A stretch of 64,000 bases of DNA from assembly GCA_023664345.1 (NCBI GenBank), contig JAMPFQ010000018.1, forward strand, positions 1 to 64,000, read 5' to 3'. Position numbers and translations under genes: made by a program. This DNA comes from Lachnospiraceae bacterium. GTDB taxonomy: Bacteria; Bacillota; Clostridia; Lachnospirales; Lachnospiraceae. The notes beneath the pieces were generated by a model. The model had not been told where the DNA came from. It worked only from the letters and a program-made list of their open reading frames with translations, and did not search any database. Numbering within the stretch: position 1 is the stretch's first letter; every line of letters starts with the position of its first letter. This document shows positions 50,754 through 56,753 of the stretch, one piece after another.

Positions 50754-52136
50754 TATGCAGAGGCTGTCCGCCATAACGCACCGTCTGCTCTTGGTGAATG
50801 ACTTTGCGCTGGTCAGGCCCTCGCCGGTACGGCTGGCAATGGTAAAGGTACAATATCCTTCGCCGCCGAAACCGAGCGCCGCATAAGAGGGTGCGTTCTT
50901 CACCAGGATCGCCGTGTCGATGGCTCTCGCATACTTTGTGATATTGTCAATGTTCTTGGAGTGGATATGCGCGGAATGACGGTTTCCATGCTCCAGCCAT
51001 ACGGCTTTCTCAATAGCGTCGTCAATATCCTTTGCGCGTACCATGCCCAGGATGGGCATCATCAGTTCCTCCGCGATCAGCGGATGCTCTTTCTCGCCCT
51101 CGAACACGATACAGCGAATATTATCGGGAACAGTAACGCCGATCATACCGAGCAGCGTCTTTGCGTCACGTCCCACACACTTACGGTTCAGTCCCTTGGG
51201 CGTCAGCACGATGGAAGTCAGCTTATCCTGCTCCTCCTTGGAGATCAGGTAGCAGCCCTGCTCGGAGATCATATAATGCATCAACTCGTCCGCAATGGTA
51301 TCCACCGCCACAATCTCTTTCTCCGCGATGCAGGGAAGATTGTTGTCAAAGGTACATCCGTTTACGATATCCTCCGCCGCCTTGCGCACATCCGCCGTCT
51401 CATCCACCACTGCGGGAGGATTGCCTGCGCCTGCGCCGATGCCTCTCTTGCCGGAAGAAAGAACCGCGGTGACCACGCCGGGGCCGCCTGTGGCCGCAAG
51501 CAGGGGAATGTCCTTATGCTTCATCATGATATTGCTGGTCTCCAGCGTAGGTTTCTCAACGGTGCAGGCCACGTTATCGGGGCCGCCTGCCTCCAGGGAA
51601 GCCTCGTTGATCATGTTCAGCGCAAAGATGGATGTCTTGATCGCCGCGGGATGAGGATTGAACACTACCGTATTGCCTGCCGCGATCATGCCGATAGAGT
51701 TACAGATGACCGTCTCGCTGGGATTGGTGGTAGGGGTGATTGCCCCGATCACGCCAAAGGGCCCCATCTCGATCAGGGTCAGGCCTCTGTCGCCGGACCA
51801 TGCAGTCGTCTTTAAATCCTCCGTGCCCGGAGTCTTATCCGCCACTAAATGATGCTTTAAGATCTTATGCCCCACATTGCCCATTCCTGTCTCGTTTACG
51901 CCCATTCTGGCCAATGTCTCCGCATTTTCATGGGTTTTTCTGCGGATATTGCTGATGATCTGCTCTCTCTGGTCCAGGGACATTCTCCGTACGATCGCCT
52001 GCGCTTCCTTTGCAGCCGCAATGGCCTGGTTCATATCAGGGAATACGCCATGGCTCTTCGTCACAGGCTCGGCGATCTGAAGCTGCGCCACTACTTCCTG
52101 TACAATGTCCTGTACCATGCTTTCGTTTACAAGCAC
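50748..52136 (-). CDS. pduP: CoA-acylating propionaldehyde dehydrogenase (PduP-like)
   Basis: The protein has 462 residues. N-terminal helix SMVQDIVQEVVAQLQI is an encapsulation peptide. The Rossmann and catalytic domains include ITPTTNPSETV, GPGVVTAVLSSGKRGIGAGAGNPP, and the nucleophile Cys269 in NNLPCIAEKE. It oxidises propionaldehyde to propionyl-CoA with NAD and CoA. It overlaps the GlcG-like gene by 10 nt. The last codons lie inside the family B hairpin. No duplicate aldehyde dehydrogenase is present. Confidence 0.95.
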   Translation of the reverse strand: MLVNESMVQDIVQEVVAQLQIAEPVTKSHGVFPDMNQAIAAAKEAQAIVRRMSLDQREQIISNIRRKTHENAETLARMGVNETGMGNVGHKILKHHLVADKTPGTEDLKTTAWSGDRGLTLIEMGPFGVIGAITPTTNPSETVICNSIGMIAAGNTVVFNPHPAAIKTSIFALNMINEASLEAGGPDNVACTVEKPTLETSNIMMKHKDIPLLAATGGPGVVTAVLSSGKRGIGAGAGNPPAVVDETADVRKAAEDIVNGCTFDNNLPCIAEKEIVAVDTIADELMHYMISEQGCYLISKEEQDKLTSIVLTPKGLNRKCVGRDAKTLLGMIGVTVPDNIRCIVFEGEKEHPLIAEELMMPILGMVRAKDIDDAIEKAVWLEHGNRHSAHIHSKNIDNITKYARAIDTAILVKNAPSYAALGFGGEGYCTFTIASRTGEGLTSAKSFTKSRRCVMADSLCIR

Positions 52137-52675
52137 GCTATTACCTCCTTCAAAACGGAACGTCCGTAAGCCGCCAGATCCGTGTCCTGTTTCGCAGAAC
52201 CGCCGCTGACTCCCAGCGCCCCGATGATCACATCATTATGTTTTAAGACTTCACCGCCGCCAAAAATAGTGATCTTGCCGTCATTGGTAAACTGGATGCC
52301 GTAGAGGGATCCGCCCGGCTGGCTCAATTTTCCCAGTTCTGCGGTTGACATCTGAAAAGCGATGGATGTGTAGGTCTTGTTTAATGCCACGTCAAAACTT
52401 CCTATGTAGGCGCCGTCCATACAATGGATGGCAACGGGTCTCCCTGCCGCGTCCGAAACGGCTGTCACCACTCTCATATCCCACTCCGCCGCTTTCGCCT
52501 CGATCCGCTCGATCAGCTTCACTGCAAGTTTCAGGGGCATGGTGGGAATGACGGTTCCTCCGTTTGCCGCCACAGGCTCCGCGGGCAGACTCTGCTGCGC
52601 CGCCGTCCCGCCCTGGCCGCCTGCCGCCCGGTCCAAGACCTGACGGACAATGGTTTCGATTTCTGTATGATTCAT
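52127..52675 (-). CDS. GlcG/HbpS (PduO C-terminal-like) domain protein with encapsulation peptide
   Basis: The protein has about 182 residues. ATG 52675 is preferred because the targeting helix MNHTEIETIVRQVLDRA starts there; an in-frame TTG at 52708 overlaps the aldolase gene. A linker of Gly/Gln/Ala precedes the domain at about 50-182 (LKLAVKLIERIEAKAAEW, AVSDAAGRPVAIHCMDGAYIGS, IFGGGEVLKHNDVIIGALGVSGGSAKQD). GlcG/HbpS domains bind heme or cobalamin-like ligands, or tolerate oxidants. The adenosyltransferase half of PduO is absent, which suits a B12-free pathway. Its role is unknown. Confidence 0.85.
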   Translation of the reverse strand: MNHTEIETIVRQVLDRAAGGQGGTAAQQSLPAEPVAANGGTVIPTMPLKLAVKLIERIEAKAAEWDMRVVTAVSDAAGRPVAIHCMDGAYIGSFDVALNKTYTSIAFQMSTAELGKLSQPGGSLYGIQFTNDGKITIFGGGEVLKHNDVIIGALGVSGGSAKQDTDLAAYGRSVLKEVIACL

Positions 52676-52697
52676 GATCGGTCTCTTTTTCTGAGGA

Positions 52698-53504
52698 TTA
52701 TTTGCCAAGCTGCTCCAATACTTTCTTGGTGATCTCCGCTACCAGTTCCGGGGAAGCGGAAGACGCATCCTTATGCTCGCCGCAGCTTCCGCCACAGTTA
52801 TGGCAGCTGGGCTTGCCTTCCTTTAATGCAGGGCAAAGGTTAGCGGGATGACGGCCTTTCATGCCGAACTGTCTTCTGATCTCATACAGATCCTCCACCT
52901 GCTGGGGAGTGAACTCCTTGGGGCCGCCCAGCATTCTGGACTGATACAGCAGCTGTGCGTAGAACTCAACAGACTCCATCTTCAGATATGCGCTCAACAG
53001 GGAATCAGAATAAGTCAGAGCACCATGGTTCTCAAGCAGAACCGCATCAAAGTACTGTACATACTCGGACACCGCGTCAGGGATCTCCATGGTGGAAGGC
53101 CTGCCGTATTTTGCGATGGGCACGCAGCCAAGGGCGATAACTGCCTCGGGCATGATGGGCTGGGTCAGAGGAATGCCAGCGATCGCGAAAGTGGTAGCAT
53201 ACATGGGATGAGCATGTACAACGCTGTTCACATCAGGTCTCTCCTGGTACACTCTCATATGCATCTTGATCTCGGATGAAGGCTTAAAATTACCGTTTGC
53301 CTGGATCACGTTGCCCTGCGCGTCAACCTTGCAGATATACTCGGGGGTCATGAAGCCTTTGGACACGCCGGTAGGGGTGCAAAGGAACTCGTTATCGCTG
53401 AGTTTGACAGAGATATTACCGTCATTTGCGGCAACCATGTTTCTGTTGTAGATCCTTTTTCCGATGTCACAGATCTCTTTTTTGATTTCATACTCGTTTT
53501 GCAT
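52698..53504 (-). CDS. fucA: L-fuculose-1-phosphate aldolase (class II) with C-terminal targeting helix
   Basis: A 268-residue protein from ATG 53504 (AGGAGG upstream). It cleaves fuculose-1-phosphate to dihydroxyacetone phosphate and lactaldehyde. Seen: NMVAANDGNISVKL (phosphate site), SSEIKMHMRVY with catalytic Glu, HAHPMYATTFA and ENHGAL with Zn-ligand His. After residue 225 a Cys/Gly-rich linker (CHNCGGSCGEH) leads to PELVAEITKKVLEQLGK, a C-terminal encapsulation helix. The aldolase may therefore be delivered into the shell, keeping lactaldehyde inside. It has its own promoter at 53539-53567. Confidence 0.93.
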   Translation of the reverse strand: MQNEYEIKKEICDIGKRIYNRNMVAANDGNISVKLSDNEFLCTPTGVSKGFMTPEYICKVDAQGNVIQANGNFKPSSEIKMHMRVYQERPDVNSVVHAHPMYATTFAIAGIPLTQPIMPEAVIALGCVPIAKYGRPSTMEIPDAVSEYVQYFDAVLLENHGALTYSDSLLSAYLKMESVEFYAQLLYQSRMLGGPKEFTPQQVEDLYEIRRQFGMKGRHPANLCPALKEGKPSCHNCGGSCGEHKDASSASPELVAEITKKVLEQLGK

Positions 53505-53538
53505 TTTGATTCCTCCTGTTTTTGTTGTTTCTTGTTTC

Positions 53539-53567
53539 ATTATAAGTCTATATACCACACAAGTCAA
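53539..53567 (-). promoter_or_regulatory. Promoter of the fucA-shell operon
   Basis: In minus sense TTGACT (53562-53567), 17 bp, TATAAT (53539-53544): strong sigma-A match. The -35 overlaps a perfect palindrome (53565-53581), so repressor binding would block polymerase. Confidence 0.9.
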
Positions 53568-53581
53568 CATGTATAATGTTG
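53565..53581. promoter_or_regulatory. Candidate operator overlapping the fucA -35
   Basis: CAACAT-gtata-ATGTTG, perfect 6-bp arms with a 5-bp spacer. Candidate site of the DeoR-type regulator. A second 12-bp perfect palindrome ATATTGCAATAT lies upstream at 53629-53640 and may bind another factor. Confidence 0.6.
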
Positions 53582-53688
53582 GAATTGTGTCGTTTTCCTA
53601 AAATAATTCCGCCTGTTCTTGATCTGGTATATTGCAATATCAGCGGACTTGTCATATTTCAATCCTGCCACAATATCACATCCCAAAT

Positions 53689-54111
53689 TTACTGCAGGTA
53701 ATCCAAAACATCCCTGACTCCCTCGCCTGTCACGGAATCCACATGGAAGATGGTCCTGCAGCCGGAATTCTTCAGCCACCGTTCCGCCAGCGGTATGTTC
53801 GCTTTCGGCTCATTGATCTTAGTGATGATGCCGATCACATCCCGGTTCACCATACAGGTGATATTGGGCGGGAACAGCGTGTAGCTTTCCGTTGCCGCCA
53901 CCAAAAGGCCCACCACATCCGCCTCATAAGCGTAGAGTGCAAGCGCGTACCCCAAATGCTTCGTCTGGGCATATTCCCCCGGCGTGTCTATGAGCACGTC
54001 ATGGTAATGGACGTACTGTGTCTTATAATAATGGACTTTTTCTCCGTTGAGCGCCTGCTTCAAAGTAGTCTTCCCACTTTCGCTGCGCCCCATGAGTATC
54101 AGTTTTTTCAT
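53689..54111 (-). CDS. EutP/PduV-family small GTPase
   Basis: A 140-residue protein with the Ras-like G1 loop GRSESGKTT (8-16), G3 as DTPGEY, G4 as TKINE. EutP/PduV proteins associate with microcompartment shells in other bacteria; the precise task is unsettled. The start overlaps the NUDIX gene stop as ATGA. Confidence 0.92.
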   Translation of the reverse strand: MKKLILMGRSESGKTTLKQALNGEKVHYYKTQYVHYHDVLIDTPGEYAQTKHLGYALALYAYEADVVGLLVAATESYTLFPPNITCMVNRDVIGIITKINEPKANIPLAERWLKNSGCRTIFHVDSVTGEGVRDVLDYLQ

Positions 54112-54539
54112 TCTTTCAATGCCTGTATCACTTTTTGCACTCTTTCCAGATCCTGTTTTTCCTCCTCGGGGTCGTAGGTATAATTTTCCGGCACAGAATC
54201 AAAGAACTCTATCCGGCCCATTTCACTTTCCGGCAGCTTTCCCAGGGCATGGACTTCCGCATGGAAAACCCGCCCATTATTCTTTCCCCTGCCGTCCGGC
54301 CATATAAATTCATAATCCCAAAGAGGCGTCAGTCTGTGATCTGTGATCCCCGTTTCCTCATATAATTCCCGCCTTGCCGCCTGCATGGGAGTCTCGCCGG
54401 GTTCCACATGGCCGCCCGGATGCTCAAAGCTTTCCCGGCGCGTATGCCAGCAGTATACCCATTTGCCCTGATATTCTGCAAAGATCGCTACAAATCCAAT
54501 ATCATCCAACATGCCCGCGGGATAGATCGTTTTCGCCAT
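54108..54539 (-). CDS. NUDIX hydrolase inside the microcompartment operon
   Basis: A 143-residue protein with AGGAGG 8 nt before ATG. The Nudix box is [22 protein letters not shown], matching GX5EX7REUXEEXGU. WQTRR-like substrate loop and DYEFIW follow. It hydrolyses a nucleoside diphosphate-X compound; substrate unknown (NADH, CoA derivatives or oxidised nucleotides are common). It overlaps the PduV-like gene by 4 nt and is 18 nt from the EutS-type shell gene, so it is within the operon, unusual for Pdu-like loci. Confidence 0.9.
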   Translation of the reverse strand: MAKTIYPAGMLDDIGFVAIFAEYQGKWVYCWHTRRESFEHPGGHVEPGETPMQAARRELYEETGITDHRLTPLWDYEFIWPDGRGKNNGRVFHAEVHALGKLPESEMGRIEFFDSVPENYTYDPEEEKQDLERVQKVIQALKE

Positions 54540-54557
54540 AACTCTGCCTCCTGCCCG

Positions 54558-54926
54558 TTAAGTGCGGGTGATCCCACAGACCGTATATCCCAGTGTATCC
54601 TTCACATAATCCAGGATCGCCTGCTCGGAAGCTTCCACTTCCGACACCGTTCCCGATATGATCAGGGAACCGCTGAACCTGTCCACAAACCCCAGATCGA
54701 TGGACGCCGCTTTCATGGCCACATCCGCCATGATGATCGCCGTCTCCGCAGGGGATACAGTCAGGATGCCGATCGCCGCCCTGGCGTAATCGATGCTCGG
54801 GTCAAGTCCCAGCTTCTCATATAATATCCTGTCAGGACTGGCTATGATATGGGCCAGCGTGATCTGCTTGCCGGGCACCAGCTCCTGCACGATCCTCTGT
54901 TTACTTTTCTCGTCAAGCCAATCCAT
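54558..54926 (-). CDS. EutS/PduU-type permuted BMC shell protein
   Basis: A 122-residue protein from ATG 54926 (GGAGG upstream). RIVQELVPGKQITLAHIIASP is the permuted N-terminal strand and beta-barrel segment typical of EutS/PduU. IGILTVSPAETAIIMADVAMKAASIDLGFVDRFSG is the BMC core, and it ends VCGITRT. Hexamers of this type have a capped pore. It is the only permuted shell protein in the locus. Confidence 0.95.
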   Translation of the reverse strand: MDWLDEKSKQRIVQELVPGKQITLAHIIASPDRILYEKLGLDPSIDYARAAIGILTVSPAETAIIMADVAMKAASIDLGFVDRFSGSLIISGTVSEVEASEQAILDYVKDTLGYTVCGITRT

Positions 54927-54956
54927 ACTAACCTCCGTATCGCTGCTTTGCAGTGA

Positions 54957-55043
54957 CTCACAAATCCGGATGAAAATACCCAAGCAGCACCCCTGCTCAA
55001 ATCCGGATGAAAAACGCCAAGCCCCCCTGCTCACACCCGGGAA
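54957..55043. repeat. Degenerate tandem repeats before the EutS-type gene
   Basis: Three units of about 30-38 bp begin with CTCA and contain AAATCCGGATGAAAA or a variant (CACCCGGGAAGAAAA), then CCAAGC or CCGTG. They lie between the activase stop and the shell gene and merge into family B copy B5. Confidence 0.6.
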
Positions 55044-55137
55044 GAAAAACGCCGTGTTTTAGGCGTTTTTCTGGGTGAAACTTAGAATTTCTTTGCGAAA
55101 CGCCCTCTGGCGTGAGCATTAGAAATTCTTTTCACCC
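55043..55137 (-). repeat. Family B double hairpin, copy B5, at the activase stop
   Basis: Hairpin 1: AGAAAAACGCC (55043-55053) with GGCGTTTTTCT (55062-55072). Hairpin 2: GGGTGAAA (55073-55080) with TTTCACCC (55130-55137), inner AGAATTTCT/AGAAATTCT and an apical ACGCC/GGCGT. The stem reaches the first base of the TAG stop (55137-55139). Confidence 0.88.
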
Positions 55138-55934
55138 TAGCCACCGATCTGGCACCGCAGCTTCGAGCAGGTCTCCACTACCTTTTTCAGCATCTGCATA
55201 TGCTCCGGCTCCGGCGGAAGGATGTCCGGCAGTTCGTATTTCCTGCCAAGCCCCTCATATTTATCCTGTCCCAGCCTGTGGTAAGGAAGCAGGTAAATAT
55301 CATCCACACCGGGCAGTTTGTCCGCAAACGACGCAATATCCCGTATCTCCTCGGGACTGTCGTTAAAGGTAGGGATCACCGGCACCCGGATGCTTAACCT
55401 GGTTCCCTGATAAGCGGCGACCTTCCTGGCATTTTCCAGCATCAGTTCATTGCCTTTTCCGGTAAATTCCTTATGCTTTGCACTGTTCATATGTTTAATG
55501 TCCATCAGGTAATGATCCAGATAGGGGAGGATCTGCCCGATCACTTCCCATTTGGCGCAGGCCATGCTCTCCATCGCCGTATTGATGCCCACCATCTTCG
55601 CCGCCCGGAGCAGGTCCCTGGCAAACTCCGGCTGACAGAGGCTCTCGCCTCCCGACAGCGTCAGACCGCCGCCGGAACGGTTATAATAAGGCCTGTCCTT
55701 CTCCACGGTCTCCATGACCTCCGCCACGGTCACATCCTGCCCTATGACCTTGGCCTTTCCCCGGACCATCATCTCCTGGATGCCATATTCCTGCGATTCC
55801 GGATTACAGCACCATTTGCACCGCAGGACACACCCTTTTAAAAAGCAGATCGTCCGGATGCCTGTGCCGTCATGTATGGAATATCTCTGAATATCAAAGA
55901 TCCGTCCCTTTGTCTGTAAATAATCCATTGTCAT
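55137..55934 (-). CDS. Glycyl-radical enzyme activating protein (radical SAM)
   Basis: A 265-residue protein from ATG 55934 (GGGAG at 7 nt; 55928 possible). The radical SAM CX3CX2C motif is KGCVLRCKWCCNPES, with GGGLTLSGGESLCQPEF as SAM-binding strand, and YDxxDIKHMNS-like DHYLMDIKHMNSAKH. It would install the glycyl radical on the dehydratase encoded two genes upstream. Unlike choline- or glycerol-dehydratase activases, no eight-Cys ferredoxin insert follows the motif; the stretch GIQEMMVRGKAKVIGQ is short, as in PflA. Confidence 0.93.
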   Translation of the reverse strand: MTMDYLQTKGRIFDIQRYSIHDGTGIRTICFLKGCVLRCKWCCNPESQEYGIQEMMVRGKAKVIGQDVTVAEVMETVEKDRPYYNRSGGGLTLSGGESLCQPEFARDLLRAAKMVGINTAMESMACAKWEVIGQILPYLDHYLMDIKHMNSAKHKEFTGKGNELMLENARKVAAYQGTRLSIRVPVIPTFNDSPEEIRDIASFADKLPGVDDIYLLPYHRLGQDKYEGLGRKYELPDILPPEPEHMQMLKKVVETCSKLRCQIGG

Positions 55935-55957
55935 ATTCTTTCTCCCAGCCAAAACTG

Positions 55958-56731
55958 TCACAGCATGCAGAGCGCTTCCAGCGCAAGGTCAAACAGCCTT
56001 TCCCTGGCAGTCACATTATGATTCCAGTCCCTCTCATCATACTCGTCCGCATTTCCCGTCAAAATATCCCCGCTGTAAAGCAGCTGGCCGAACATCTTCC
56101 CGCGGAACTGTGCGACTGCAGCCATGGCGGCGCATTCCATCTCCACCACCTTACAGCCCTCCTGCTTCCGATGATCCGCCATCTCCCTGGTCTCCCGGCA
56201 AAAGCCGTCCGTGCTCCATGTGGCACACTCGATATAAGGGATCCGATGCCCGTCGAGCACATGCCTGAAGCACTCTACAGGCCTTTCGGGGAGTTCCACA
56301 AAACGGGCGGGCGGCAGATAGTGATAGGATGCCCCCTCGTCCCGCAGGGCACGCACGGGAATGATCACGTCCCCCGCCGGGATATCATCCAGCACGCCGC
56401 AGGCTCCGCAGCAGACGATCACTTCCACACCGCCGCCGTAGAGCCAGTCCGTCAGCATGGCGATGGATCCGGAAGCCACCACCGCCTGGATGGCGCAGAC
56501 CTCCATCCCGTCCACCTCCAGCCGATACAGAGGAAAATCCCTCATCTCGGAGACATAGGTTCCGATCACGGTCCCTTTATACTTTTCAACTGCTTCTTTC
56601 AGCACCTCTCCAAAGAAAGTCACCAGGCAGAGCCGGGGAACAGGCTCTTCCTTGGCAAACCTTTCCGGGTTGATGATGGCGGTCTTTTCCGTGCTGTATT
56701 CCAGTATCGGATAGTCATTTTTTATGATCAT
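55958..56731 (-). CDS. Nucleoside phosphorylase-family protein in the microcompartment operon
   Basis: A 257-residue protein from ATG 56731 (GAGGAG upstream). It matches the PNP/UDP fold: VVASGSIAMLTDWLYGGGVEVIVCCGACGVLD (nucleobase/phosphate region), DVIIPVRALRDEGASYHYLPP, and VVEMECAAMAAVAQFRGK (ribose-binding MExEAA-type motif). It probably cleaves a purine or 5'-deoxynucleoside. In a radical SAM setting it could clear 5'-deoxyadenosine made by the activase. It lies between the dehydratase and its activase, 22 nt after one and 24 nt before the other. Confidence 0.88.
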   Translation of the reverse strand: MIIKNDYPILEYSTEKTAIINPERFAKEEPVPRLCLVTFFGEVLKEAVEKYKGTVIGTYVSEMRDFPLYRLEVDGMEVCAIQAVVASGSIAMLTDWLYGGGVEVIVCCGACGVLDDIPAGDVIIPVRALRDEGASYHYLPPARFVELPERPVECFRHVLDGHRIPYIECATWSTDGFCRETREMADHRKQEGCKVVEMECAAMAAVAQFRGKMFGQLLYSGDILTGNADEYDERDWNHNVTARERLFDLALEALCML

Positions 56732-56753
56732 TCCGCTCTTCTCCTCTGCATCC

